Below, in pieces: positions 25,378 to 33,402 of a stretch of 64,000 bases of DNA (within the stretch, counting starts at the first letter, position 1; every line of letters begins with the position of its first letter). A program made the position numbers and the translations under genes. Origin of the DNA: Achromobacter pulmonis (lineage in GTDB: Bacteria > Pseudomonadota > Gammaproteobacteria > Burkholderiales > Burkholderiaceae_B); assembly GCF_902859765.1 (NCBI RefSeq), contig NZ_CADIJV010000020.1, positions 37,330 to 101,329 on the forward strand, written 5' to 3'. The notes beneath the pieces are model-generated. The model saw only the letters and a list, made by a program, of their open reading frames with translations, was not told the DNA's origin and did not search any database.

Positions 25378-25710
25378 TTACCGCGGCGCCATGCCCTTGC
25401 GCAGCTTGCGAGGCTCTTCCAGCAGCTCGGCCGTATCTCGGTCACGCTCGATCACACAGGGCTCGGCGGCCAGGCCGGCCAGCAGGTCGTCGTAGATCTC
25501 GCCCATCAGGCTGGCGGGCCGCTTCAGGTCGCCGGACACCTGGTGCAGGCGCAGCAGCGTCGCGCGCAGGCGCTTGATCTCCCACAGCAGGGCGATCACA
25601 TCGGGGTTCCAGGGCTGGCGTTCGCGGATGGCGCGCAGTTGCTCGGCGGTGAGGGGGGCTTTGAACGGCATGGCGGAAAATGCTGGTTGTGCATCCAGTA
25701 TATTCCGCAA
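25378..25710 (-). CDS. Hypothetical prophage protein
   Basis: 110 residues, or 97 if translation begins at MPFKAPLTAEQLRAIRERQP (start 25671), which looks like the natural N-terminus. It is helical and charged (DVIALLWEIKRLRATLLRLHQVSGDLK; SLMGEIYDDLLAGLAAEP). It lies just downstream of the SRAP peptidase on the same strand with a 9-bp gap and is probably in its operon. No family is recognised. Confidence 0.6.
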   Translation of the reverse strand: MRNILDAQPAFSAMPFKAPLTAEQLRAIRERQPWNPDVIALLWEIKRLRATLLRLHQVSGDLKRPASLMGEIYDDLLAGLAAEPCVIERDRDTAELLEEPRKLRKGMAPR

Positions 25711-25719
25711 TAAACGGGG

Positions 25720-26382
25720 TCATTTCATAGGGGTTGCCACCAGCCGGTCGGCCGGGAAGGGCACCAGGAAATCCCGTGTCGCATCCGCCGGTGCGGTGAG
25801 CCAATCGCCGTAGGCGCCCTCGGGCAGGATGACGACCATGCGTTTCTCCTTGCCGGCCTGATGGTAGTCTCGGAACAGCGGGTCGCGGTCGGCGTTGATG
25901 GTGAGCATGGTGTAGCTCTCCTGCAGCTGGCCGGCGGCGTCGCGCCAGCGGTCCCACAAGCCGGCGATGCCCAGCGGCGCGCCGTCGGCCCGGGTGAACC
26001 TGGTGGCCACCGTGGCGCCTGACCGCCAGTCGGGTTCGAAGATGGCATCGGCCGGGATGATGCAGTGCTGGGCCCGGCGCCAGGCGTTGCCGAAGGTAAA
26101 CGACTTGGGCGCCGTCTCGCTGCGCGCATTGAAGGTGGACAGCTTGCCGGCCTTGTCCAGGCCGTCCGCCTTGGTCATGGCGCTGATCAGGCCCCACCGG
26201 CCGACGACCGCCTCGCGCTCCGGCACCGCATCATCACCGGCGTCATGCTCGACCGGCCGCCGGATGAATACGCCCGGGTAGCGCGGCCACATGTCGTACT
26301 TGCCGCCGGCCGGCTTGTTGGGCGCGCCGAACTTCTTGAGCAGCAGCTCGGCGTCCTTCAGGGTCTGGTAGTGGCTGCACAT
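25720..26382 (-). CDS. SRAP-family (YedK/HMCES) abasic-site DNA crosslinking protein
   Basis: 220 residues with the start placed at MCSHYQTL so that the catalytic Cys is residue 2 after Met removal, as the family requires. Other conserved elements: WGLISAM, STFNARSET (active-site Asn-Ala-Arg), HCIIPADAIFEPDW (active-site Glu), and MLTINADRDPLFRDYHQ, where the catalytic His of other SRAP proteins appears as a D-Y-H motif. The family forms a covalent thiazolidine bond with abasic sites in single-stranded DNA. In a prophage it may protect replicating DNA under SOS conditions. Confidence 0.9.
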   Translation of the reverse strand: MCSHYQTLKDAELLLKKFGAPNKPAGGKYDMWPRYPGVFIRRPVEHDAGDDAVPEREAVVGRWGLISAMTKADGLDKAGKLSTFNARSETAPKSFTFGNAWRRAQHCIIPADAIFEPDWRSGATVATRFTRADGAPLGIAGLWDRWRDAAGQLQESYTMLTINADRDPLFRDYHQAGKEKRMVVILPEGAYGDWLTAPADATRDFLVPFPADRLVATPMK

Positions 26383-26400
26383 GGGGGTGCCCTCAGGCAA

Positions 26401-26935
26401 TCATTCCATGAGCAAGCATAGGTGAATAAGGGTAGGAATAAGGGTAGGGGTATGGCCTAGGTTTGCGGAGCGCCTTTTAAATCAACTGATTACGCTTCGC
26501 TTTCGCTTCCAATACCGCCTACCAAATTCCTGCAAAGTGCTGTCAAGCACGGCAAAGAAAAAGCCGCTAGGTCAATGACTTAGCGGCTTTTTTGTTTTCC
26601 GCGCGAGAAGCGCTGCCAAGTGCCACAAAGGAAGTTTTCGGGGCACGTTTGGGGGTACGAATGCTCAGGGTAAGGGTATGCCGCCTTTCGCCCCGTTGGC
26701 GATGCCGCGGGACGATTCATTTATGAGTTGGCCGAGATTATTCATGGCGCGATCCCGCCAGCCGGTGTGACGGCGTGGAGCCGACCATTTGGCTACGTCG
26801 TGATCGGCTGGGGGAAGAAATTTAGCGCGCCAGACTTTGGCTACCGTAATCGGTGATGCCCAGTACGCCCGTACTCATGGCGCACTCACCGTTGACTCCT
26901 CGCATCGATCCGTTCGCGAAGGAGGCCGATCCATC
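26401..26935. other. Gap with no recognisable gene (prophage edge)
   Basis: 535 bp upstream of the SRAP gene. It holds short G/T-rich repeats (AAGGGTAGG-type, around 26425-26455 and again near 26670), a strong bidirectional terminator, and otherwise nothing that reads as protein. It may contain the prophage end, but the partner attachment site is outside the window. Confidence 0.4.
26558..26592. terminator. Bidirectional intrinsic terminator
   Basis: AAAAAGCCGCTAGGTC (26558-26573) pairs with GACTTAGCGGCTTTTT (26577-26592) over 16 positions, with one G-T pair and an AAT loop. A T-tract is available on either strand. It separates the prophage cargo genes from the relic region. Confidence 0.85.
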
Positions 26936-27118
26936 ATGAAGCGAACACCAGGTCAAATCCGGCGGCCATGGACTGATATCGAGCGCGCCGTGTTGCGCAA
27001 GTTCTACCCTGACGCGCCCACGGCGGTGATCGCTGCGGCGTTGGGTCGGCCTCTGACTCAGATCTACCAACAGGCGCGGAAACTCGGCCTGGCCAAATCC
27101 TCCGCATACCTGGCCAGC
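26936..27118 (+). pseudogene. 3'-truncated phage DNA-binding (SANT/HTH-like) gene
   Basis: Starts MKRTPGQIRRPWTDIERAVL after GGAGG. It reads WTDIERAVLRKFYPDAPTAVIAAALGRPLTQIYQQARKLGLAKSSAYL, the N-terminal helix-turn-helix found in phage homing-endonuclease-like and transcription-related proteins. After about position 27118 the frame runs antisense into the immunity gene and loses all resemblance, so the gene has been cut at its 3' side. The cut marks one boundary of the type VI module. Confidence 0.6.
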
Positions 27119-27132
27119 GTAGCGGCTTTCCC

Positions 27133-28230
27133 CTACAGCCTTTCGGTCAGCGTGTGCTCAGCATCCAACCGAGGCGTGTCGAGCAGTCGAGCTTTAACGT
27201 CGAGCAATTCCTCCTCTGCGACATCAAAGCGTTGGATCCAGGCTTCTCCCTTGAGGCCAGTCAGACGGGGCTCGCCAGCTGCACTGGCGATCAGATGCAA
27301 CCAGAATGCTGAACTACGCAGAGGTTTGAGTACCGCGTTGGGAAGAACGTACTGTGGCGGTTTGCCATCAATTGCGGTCGCGGCGAGGTCCGGCTCATTG
27401 CCCGCTTGAATGACGATGCCTGCGCCATAGTCATAGAAGGCGAACCAGTCAGGTGGCAACTCTGAGCGCAGCGTGTGTAACCCACCGGCTTGCGCCACCA
27501 TGTCGCGGTTGATGGCAGTCAACCAAGAAACCGTCTTGAATGCATTCCGCTTGAGCTTGGCGGCTGAGAATGCTGGTGCGCCGACATCTACCCCGCGCGC
27601 TTGTTCGGAGGTAAATGCCTCGGTAGGCTGGTTACTATTCCATTCGGAAGGGGACAACACAAAGCCGAAGCCTCCATGGCCGTGAAATGCTTGGAGCCGA
27701 CGCGCAAATTCAACGAACATCGCCTGAAAGGCGGTGGGCCGCTCTATTATGTCGACGAAGGGTAGCGCGAACTGCAAGACGTCCAGCTGACCGGTCTTCT
27801 TGGCGATCCAGGCTGGTTCAGCGTTGACATAGAAGGAATACGGCCCGGCATCCTCGCGCTTGGCGCCGCTTGTGTACTGCAGGGCTATCTGCTCGTTCTG
27901 GTCAAGCGCCTTGAAGAAGTCACGTATTGGTGCGGCCTTGGCGTAGGGCATACATGGCGGGCCCGACGCGGGTTCCTCTCGCCACAGCCACGTTAGCGCC
28001 TCACCTACATGAGCCCGGTATTCGTCAAAGCACTGGGCGATCGCCTCCCGCTTGGACTGTGTGTAGCTACCCTCAAAATATAAGGTGCCGGTGATGGCAA
28101 TGACCGCGCCTACATAGTCGTGCCGACTCTTAGGCATGAGCATCGCCCCGGGAAACTGCTGAGCTTGAGTTGTCTCGCGAAGTACGGCCACGAAAGCTTC
28201 GCGGCTCATGTTGGGATCAAGTTCTGGCAT
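27133..28230 (-). CDS. Type VI immunity-family protein (DUF3396-like, TsiV type)
   Basis: 365 residues, no signal peptide. It shows the DUF3396 pattern: AVIAITGTLYFEGSYTQSKREAIAQCFDEYRAHVG, FFKALDQNEQIALQYTSGAKREDAGPYSFY, WLTAINRDMVAQAGGLHTLR and FYDYGAGIVIQAGNEPDLA. Proteins of this family neutralise VRR-NUC type VI effectors and are encoded directly downstream of them, as here (8-bp gap). A cytoplasmic location fits protection against a nuclease. The reading frame is intact. Confidence 0.8.
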   Translation of the reverse strand: MPELDPNMSREAFVAVLRETTQAQQFPGAMLMPKSRHDYVGAVIAITGTLYFEGSYTQSKREAIAQCFDEYRAHVGEALTWLWREEPASGPPCMPYAKAAPIRDFFKALDQNEQIALQYTSGAKREDAGPYSFYVNAEPAWIAKKTGQLDVLQFALPFVDIIERPTAFQAMFVEFARRLQAFHGHGGFGFVLSPSEWNSNQPTEAFTSEQARGVDVGAPAFSAAKLKRNAFKTVSWLTAINRDMVAQAGGLHTLRSELPPDWFAFYDYGAGIVIQAGNEPDLAATAIDGKPPQYVLPNAVLKPLRSSAFWLHLIASAAGEPRLTGLKGEAWIQRFDVAEEELLDVKARLLDTPRLDAEHTLTERL

Positions 28231-28238
28231 AGGTTATC

Positions 28239-28976
28239 TCAGGGTATAGCGGGCGCTGGCACAGGGACTCCACCGGGCAGCGGCGGCAAGCGGCCGCGCA
28301 AATACACTCGCAGCAAAGTGTATAGCGCCTGACTGGCTGGCACAGCGTACTTGTCTAACTCTTCGGCCTGGCGTTCGCGCTCTTCCACTTGGTTGCAGTC
28401 GCATTCGGAGGATTCGAGAAGAACGACCTTAGCTTCGCTACCGGCGATGCGCTCGTAGGCTTTCATCTGACTGGTTCCGGGATCATCATTTGGGAACTTG
28501 ATTTCCACCACCATGCGGATGTTGTCCTGGGTGGGCGAGATCGTCGGATCGTTCACGATTACTACATCGGGACGCCGGACGTAGCCGCGGCTGGCCTTCC
28601 ACTCTGGCCGATCCTTATCTGGATCGCCCCAGTATTTGTCAATCCAGCCGCGTAGCCAGCCATGCGGCTGCGTGGCGTCTTCGCTGTTCATGATGGGCTC
28701 GGGCGGCTCTTGGGTCATGTCGTAGTTGACCTCGGGCTTGTAAGGGCTGCGCCCCTGCAGAACCTTGTCCAGTTCCTTGAGTCGGCTGGACACACAAACT
28801 TGGTTGAGCTTGCGGCCGTCCTTGCCGATACCGGGGGTGGCTTGGCACTTGCAGATCGCCGAGCACAACACAGATTGATCCGGGGGCGCCAGTCGGCTCA
28901 GTCCAGAGCTTACCGGTGTTGTAGTGCCGGTGCCCGCGGACATCCCGCCGCTCGTGGTGGGGGCTCCGCCGCTCAT
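28239..28976 (-). CDS. VRR-NUC nuclease, probable type VI secretion effector (TseV type)
   Basis: 245 residues. The C-terminal half contains a PD-(D/E)xK nuclease core: RRPDVVIVNDP, then MVVEIKFPNDDP (Glu-Ile-Lys catalytic pair) and SQMKAYERIAG (the conserved Gln of VRR-NUC). The N-terminus is Gly/Thr/Ser-rich, followed by Cys-containing VLCSAICKCQATPGIGKDGRKLNQVC. Its start overlaps the stop of the PAAR reading frame (ATGA), so carrier and toxin are translationally linked. DNA cleavage in a competitor cell is the expected role. No secretion apparatus genes are in the window. Confidence 0.82.
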   Translation of the reverse strand: MSGGAPTTSGGMSAGTGTTTPVSSGLSRLAPPDQSVLCSAICKCQATPGIGKDGRKLNQVCVSSRLKELDKVLQGRSPYKPEVNYDMTQEPPEPIMNSEDATQPHGWLRGWIDKYWGDPDKDRPEWKASRGYVRRPDVVIVNDPTISPTQDNIRMVVEIKFPNDDPGTSQMKAYERIAGSEAKVVLLESSECDCNQVEERERQAEELDKYAVPASQALYTLLRVYLRGRLPPLPGGVPVPAPAIP

Positions 28977-29501
28977 GACGCTTCTTCCTGCTCATGGGCA
29001 AGCAGTTCGAGCGACAGCATATCGGGCGATTGGCTCTCGATCCAGGCGGTATAGCCATCGGCGTCCGTTGTGCCTTCCAGTGCGGCGCCATTCATCGAGG
29101 TTACGCGGTAATGCCGGCCCGCGACCGATTCACGCGTTGCATCGTCAATCGCTTGGAAGCGGCCGCGATAGGCCGTGGGCGCCGAGGTCACCTCGGAAGG
29201 TGGCGCATTGGACGACGCGCCAGACCCGTTGCCTTCGGCCAGCGCTTCCCGCCAGAAATATTGGCTTGCAATGAGCGTTGCACCGCAGGCGGTGCGCATG
29301 CGCTTCCAGCGCGAGCCATTGCGAGCTGCCCGTGGAACGGGTGCCCTCAACAATGGGGTATTCCCCTTTGCATTTCGGGCAAGTCGTCATATCGCCCTTG
29401 CGGGCCGCTGGCTTGCCAAAGACATTGATGGTCTGATCGCCAGTGACGACAACACCACCATGGTTCGTTCGGTCGCCAAGTCGTATCACAGCTCTTTGCA
29501 T
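28973..29501 (-). pseudogene. PAAR carrier protein with a +1 frameshift
   Basis: The first frame (from 29501) gives a PAAR repeat domain: AVIRLGDRTNHGGVVVTGDQ, GKPAARKGDMTTCPKCKGEY, PIVEG and WLALE. The family then expects GMxTACGATLIASQ, and this occurs one base out of frame. A single extra C near 29307 (GAAGCGCATG where GAAGGCATG is expected) explains it. After the shift, TACGATLIASQYFWREALAE is followed by a transthyretin-like extension (YRGRFQAIDDATRESVAGRH, then GTTDADGYTAWIES). PAAR proteins sharpen the type VI spike and carry the effector. As written the product ends early. Confidence 0.75.
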
Positions 29502-29604
29502 AGGTCCACGGCATAAGTCGGTGGCTTTAACTTTACCAGCATGTGGTTCTGCCCCAGGTGAGTGGGGTGGTACTTGAATTTCGAGACTGGTTCACACCTA
29601 ACGA

Positions 29605-29640
29605 AAAAAAAGGGCGAGGCGGCCGATGGCCTCCCTCCAG
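29605..29640 (-). terminator. Possible terminator upstream of the PAAR gene
   Basis: On the minus strand a GAGGC...GCCTC stem is followed by GCCC and eight T residues. The stem is short and has a mismatch below it. It would stop transcripts entering the type VI module from the right. The surrounding 29502-29700 stretch otherwise shows no gene. Confidence 0.4.
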
Positions 29641-29700
29641 AATGACAGCCTACGGACAACATAAGGCTGGAACCCTGCGTGAATACTAGGCTGTGTACGG

Positions 29701-29793
29701 GTCGAGTACCTGCGCACCTGGCGGCCTGGGCGCCCGCATCCGCAGAGCTAGCCGGCGCTGTACGCCCAGGCCATGGCTACCTTGGAGGTCTGA
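29701..29793 (+). pseudogene. 3' remnant of a second endolysin gene
   Basis: In frame it reads EYLRTWRPGRPHPQS, TAG stop, PALYAQAMATLEV, TGA. This is nearly identical to the C-terminus of the intact endolysin at 23500-23991 (LYLRTWRPGRPHPQTWAELY), with the TGG codon for Trp replaced by TAG. No upstream part remains. It shows that a second related prophage lysis cassette once stood here. Confidence 0.75.
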
Positions 29794-29795
29794 CC

Positions 29796-30242
29796 ATGCC
29801 CGCATTCGTACAACGGATATGGGGCTACGCGGTCGCCGCCCTGGTGGCGGTCGCTGCGGTGGCGCTGATCTACCTGCGCGGGCGCAGCGCCGGCCGCGCG
29901 GATGAGCGCCAGGAGCGCAAGGACCAAATTAACGAACAGGCGGCGAAGGCTCGCCAGGAGGTGCGCAATGTGGAGAATGAAGTGGCGAGCATGCATGATG
30001 ATGCTGTTTCTGATCGCCTCAAGTCTGACTGGGCGCGCGCGGCCCCGGCCAGGGTGGGTGTTGAATACTGCGGCCACGCGCGACCGATCGACTTCGATTC
30101 AGCCGCGCAAGTTGACCAGATACCGGCGCAGGTGAGGCGCCAGGGTCTGGAGGTCAATGAGGCCTGGCTTCGCCTTTGCAGGGGAAGGAGTGTTAGCCGG
30201 CCGAATTGGTTTGCAACTGAGCATGTGACTGTTTTGCGATAA
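29796..30242 (+). pseudogene. Decayed spanin locus (Rz-like N-terminus, displaced Rz1-like end)
   Basis: The open frame gives 148 residues. Residues 1-35 have one membrane segment (YAVAALVAVAAVALIYLRG) and then a charged helix (DERQERKDQINEQAAKARQE), the layout of an i-spanin, 2 bp after the endolysin remnant. An overlapping +1 frame from about 29967 reads MWRMKWRACMMMLFLIASSL followed by TGRARPRP, an Rz1-like signal sequence whose lipobox Cys appears replaced by Arg. The end of the main frame (DFDSAAQVDQIPAQVRRQGL) looks more like the lost continuation of that second gene, implying a frameshift near 30070. I infer a non-functional relic. Confidence 0.5.
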
Positions 30243-30465
30243 ATGTCTGCTTCTCTTGACGGTCAAAGCCAGCAGACTCGTAAAACTTCAGGGTTGCTTC
30301 GTCCTTTCGTCCGGTCATTAGCATGACCTTGTAGCAACCTGCAATCCAAGCGGCTTTTAGTGCATGGCCTAGTAGCGCTTTTGCATGACCTCTGCCGCGG
30401 AATGCCGCATGCGTCACTACGTTCTCGATTAGCCCGTAGGGCTTGCATCCGCGAGTGAGATTCGG
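30193..30465 (-). pseudogene. GNAT N-acetyltransferase, N-terminus missing
   Basis: The 90 C-terminal residues read PNLTRGCKPYGLIENVVTHA, then FRGRGHAKALLGHALKAAW (the acetyl-CoA pyrophosphate-binding R/Q-x-x-G-x-G/A loop is RGRGHA) and FYESAGFDRQEKQTFI. These are the second half of a GNAT fold. Upstream of PNLTRG the frame runs into the TM2 gene and shows no homology. The break near 30466-30483 probably marks the right edge of the inserted region. Confidence 0.7.
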
Positions 30466-30482
30466 GCCGCGGCGCCGGGGAA

Positions 30483-30806
30483 TCACCGCGGCTGGAGTGG
30501 CGGCGTATTGGCGGCGCAGAGCGTTGTCGCCAACAGCATATTGGCATTGCGGATCCAGCCGGGAATCAGGAATGCGTCGATGATCTCCCAGACCGCCGCG
30601 ACGAGCAGCAGCACAAGGCCCACGCCCAAGGCGGCGAGAAGGATGCCGAGGATGGTGAGGGCGAGCATGGCGACGGCGGTACCGGTCTTGCCGGTGTAAA
30701 AGCGATGTCCGCCCAGTCCGCCAAGGAAGAACCACAAGAGATAGGCCACACCGACGCTTTTGCGATTGGCGTCGTACATCATCGCCCGCATGGCGGGATT
30801 GTTCAT
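30483..30806 (-). CDS. TM2-domain membrane protein
   Basis: 107 residues from MNNPAMRAMMYDANRKSVGV, with GGAG six bases upstream. The TM2 domain is clear: KSVGVAYLLWFFLGGLGGHRFYTGKTGTAVAMLALTILG, a first hydrophobic helix, a GGHRFY turn, and a second helix LLAALGVGLVLLLVAAVWEIIDAFLIPGWI. The function of bacterial TM2 proteins is unknown. The last residues (CAANTPPLQPR) may come from the junction with the GNAT relic. Confidence 0.85.
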   Translation of the reverse strand: MNNPAMRAMMYDANRKSVGVAYLLWFFLGGLGGHRFYTGKTGTAVAMLALTILGILLAALGVGLVLLLVAAVWEIIDAFLIPGWIRNANMLLATTLCAANTPPLQPR

Positions 30807-31095
30807 GCTGTCTCCGGGAAGAACCAAGGAATCGGCCGGGGTAGCCCGTTCATGGATAGGCGAATCGTGCCGATATCGCCGCGTGAAATGATTGGTTCTT
30901 TCGGCAAGTCCGCCTAGAGCGTGGCGCCAAATTTAGGACTACAGCACTGTGCTGGCCGGCGCCGGGGACAGGGAACGATCCGCAGGCAGGCGGGGTGCCC
31001 GGCCTTGCGGCCTTAAGGCGTTCGGACGTCTGCCGGTCAGTCTGCCTGCCATTGGGCGGGCGCCATCTGCCGACTGCGTTATCCTGCATCCCATC

Positions 31096-31515
31096 ATGAT
31101 GAGAGCACTGTGGCTGATCCTGGGTTGCGTGATGCTGGCGCTGGGCGTGATCGGCGCCTTCCTGCCGGTGATGCCGACCACGATATTCCTGATCCTGGCG
31201 GTAGCCTGCTTTTCACGTTCGTCGCCGCGCCTGGAGCGTTGGTTGCTGGACAGCCCGACTTACGGCCCGTCACTGCGCGCCTGGCGCGAGCAGGGCGCGG
31301 TATCGCGCAAGGGCAAGCTGTTTGCCTCGCTGGGCATGGCGGTGGGATACGGTCTGTTCTGGTGGGGGGCGCATCCGTCGCCGTGGCTCGCCAGCGGGGT
31401 GGGAGTGTTCTTTCTCGCTAGCGCCGCTTATGTGCTGACCCGGCCCACGCCGCGACCCCTGGATCCCCGGCAGAAAGTGCCAGGCGGGCGAGACGGGCCG
31501 GGGGCCGGCGCCTGA
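31096..31515 (+). CDS. DUF454 (YbaN-family) inner-membrane protein
   Basis: 139 residues, start at MMRALWLILG. Conserved DUF454 phrases: LALGVIGAFLPVMPTTIFLILAVACFSRSSPRLERWLLDSPTYGPSLRAWRE and KGKLFASLGMAVGYGLFWW. Three hydrophobic segments are visible. The family is widespread and uncharacterised. The upstream open frame (from 30949) lacks homology, so the internal ATG pair was chosen. It converges with the dehydratase gene (22-bp gap). Confidence 0.82.
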   Translation: MMRALWLILGCVMLALGVIGAFLPVMPTTIFLILAVACFSRSSPRLERWLLDSPTYGPSLRAWREQGAVSRKGKLFASLGMAVGYGLFWWGAHPSPWLASGVGVFFLASAAYVLTRPTPRPLDPRQKVPGGRDGPGAGA

Positions 31516-31536
31516 CGCCCGCTGGCACGCTCGCCG

Positions 31537-33318
31537 TCAGTGCGAGTGCCGCGGATCGCCGCGGGTCTCGACCACTTTCAGATACAGCGTCGCGGGCTCC
31601 AGGCAGCCGCCGGTGGACAGCTGCCCCACCAGTTGCCGGTAGAGTTCCTGCCACGGCGTCTGCGCCGGCGGCGCCTGGTAAGGCGGATCTTGGCGGCGCC
31701 GTTCCATTTCGTCCGGGTCCACCAGCGCGATGACGCTGCGCTGGTTCAAGTCGACGCGGATGCGGTCGCCGGTGCGCAGCAGTGCCAGGCCGCCACCCAC
31801 TGCGGCTTCGGGCGACAGGTTCAGGATCGACGGGCTGGCCGAGGTGCCGCTCTGGCGGCCGTCGCCAAGGCAGGGCAGCGAGTCGATGCCACGCTTGAGC
31901 AGGTGCGAAGGCGGCGCCATATTGACGACCTCGGCGCTGCCCGGGTAGCCGACCGTGCCGGCGCCGCGGATGACCAGGATGCAGTGCTCATCGATGTCCA
32001 GCGCAGGATCCTCGATGCGCGCATGGTAGTCCTCGGGACCATCGAAGACGATGGCGCGGGCCTCGAAGGCATTTTCGTCGCCGGGCGCGGACAGGTAGGC
32101 GCGGCGGAATGCCTCGCCCACCACCGACATCTTGATGACCGCGCTGTCGAAGAAATTGCCCGACAGCACGATGAAGCCGGCGCGATGCTTGAGCGGCGCT
32201 TCGCAGCTGCGGATGACGTCCGTATCGTGGGTCTTGGCGTCGGCGGCGATCTGGCCGATGGTCTTGCCGGAGACGGTGGCGCAATCGGCATGCAGGCGGC
32301 CGGCGGCCAGCAATTGGTGCAGCACGGCGGGAACGCCGCCGGCGCGGTGGAAGCCTTCGCCCAGGTGTTCGCCCGCGGGTACGCAGTTCACCAGCAGCGG
32401 CACGTCCTCCCCCAGCCGCTGCCAGTCGTCCAGGCTCAGGTCGATGCCGGCGTGGCGGGCCATGGCGATCAGGTGCGGCGGACAGTTGCTGGAGGCGCCC
32501 AGCGCCGAGGCGACGACAATGGCATTTTCAAATGCTTCGCGCGTCAGGATGTGGGACGGGCGCAGGTCCTCGCGCACCATGTCGCAGATGCGCAGGCCGG
32601 TGGCATAGGCCATCTGACCGCGCTCGCGGTAGGGCGCGGGAATGCTGGCGCAGGTGGGCAGCGACATACCCAGCGCTTCGGCCAGCGAATTCATCGACAG
32701 CGCGGTGCCCATGGTGTTGCAGTGGCCGATGGACGGCGAGGACGCCGTGGCCAGCGTCATGAAGCCTTCGTAGTCCAGCTTGCCCGCCGCCATCAGGTTG
32801 CGGGCGTGCCAGATGACCGTGCCGGAGCCGACCCGCTGGCCATCGTGCCAGCCATCCAGCATGGGGCCGCCCGAAAGCACGATGGCCGGAATGTCGACGG
32901 TGGCCGCCGCCATCAGGCAGGCGGGCGTGGTCTTGTCGCAGCCGGTGGTCAGCACCACGCCGTCCAGCGGGTAGCCGTGCAGGATCTCGACCAGGCCGAG
33001 GTAGGCCAGGTTGCGGTCCAGGGCGGCGGTCGGGCGCCGGCCCTGTTCGGCCAGCGGATGCACTGGAAACTCCATCGGAATGCCGCCGGCGTCACGGATG
33101 CCCGCTTTGATGCGTTCGGCCAGCGCCAGGTGGTGGCGATTGCACGGCGCCAGGTCGCTGCCAGTCTGCGCGATGCCGATGATGGGGCGGCCCGATTGCA
33201 GTTCCTGACGCGTCAGGCCGTAGTTCAGGTAGCGCTCCACGTAGATCGCCGTCATGTCGGCGTGGGCGGGATCGTCGAACCATTTCTGGCTGCGCAGCTT
33301 GCGCGGGGAGTCGGTCAT
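31537..33318 (-). CDS. IlvD/Edd-family sugar-acid dehydratase
   Basis: 593 residues, the normal length for aldonate dehydratases. Iron-sulfur ligands lie in TTGCDKTTPACLMA and IGHCNTMGTALSMN, with a third region SGKTIGQIAAD and the C-terminal DGRQSGTSASPSILNLSPEA typical of the family. These enzymes remove water from sugar acids such as arabonate, xylonate or galactonate to give 2-keto-3-deoxy acids. It is the last gene of a TRAP transporter operon, so the substrate is presumably the imported aldonate. The branched-chain IlvD role is less likely given context. Confidence 0.88.
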   Translation of the reverse strand: MTDSPRKLRSQKWFDDPAHADMTAIYVERYLNYGLTRQELQSGRPIIGIAQTGSDLAPCNRHHLALAERIKAGIRDAGGIPMEFPVHPLAEQGRRPTAALDRNLAYLGLVEILHGYPLDGVVLTTGCDKTTPACLMAAATVDIPAIVLSGGPMLDGWHDGQRVGSGTVIWHARNLMAAGKLDYEGFMTLATASSPSIGHCNTMGTALSMNSLAEALGMSLPTCASIPAPYRERGQMAYATGLRICDMVREDLRPSHILTREAFENAIVVASALGASSNCPPHLIAMARHAGIDLSLDDWQRLGEDVPLLVNCVPAGEHLGEGFHRAGGVPAVLHQLLAAGRLHADCATVSGKTIGQIAADAKTHDTDVIRSCEAPLKHRAGFIVLSGNFFDSAVIKMSVVGEAFRRAYLSAPGDENAFEARAIVFDGPEDYHARIEDPALDIDEHCILVIRGAGTVGYPGSAEVVNMAPPSHLLKRGIDSLPCLGDGRQSGTSASPSILNLSPEAAVGGGLALLRTGDRIRVDLNQRSVIALVDPDEMERRRQDPPYQAPPAQTPWQELYRQLVGQLSTGGCLEPATLYLKVVETRGDPRHSH

Positions 33319-33402
33319 GGATGTCTCGTGTGCTTCAAGGGGGCGGCGTTGTCCGCTTCCGGTACGACAGGCGCCGACGGCGTGCCGTCGGCGCCTGTCG
33401 TG

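Larger units (their letters stand above)
1..26400. mobile_element. Myovirus-type prophage, late half (left end outside window)
   Basis: The order packaging, head, neck, contractile tail, baseplate, fibre, integrase, lysis is that of a tailed temperate phage. A sheath-type protein, a tube protein, baseplate J and gp25-like proteins indicate a contractile tail. No repressor, replication or early genes are visible, so the left end and left attachment site must lie before position 1. The right boundary is approximate: the last recognisable cargo gene (SRAP peptidase) begins at 26382 and decayed sequence follows. I cannot identify att sites because only one end is present. Confidence 0.85.

Noticed and set aside
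26425-26690. GGGTA-type repeats as a prophage attachment site
   Set aside because: They are short and imperfect, no tRNA end is recognisable, and the partner site would lie outside the window. There is not enough to call att.
29502-29700. Insertion-sequence remnant upstream of the PAAR gene
   Set aside because: No transposase fragment, terminal inverted repeat or target duplication could be read.
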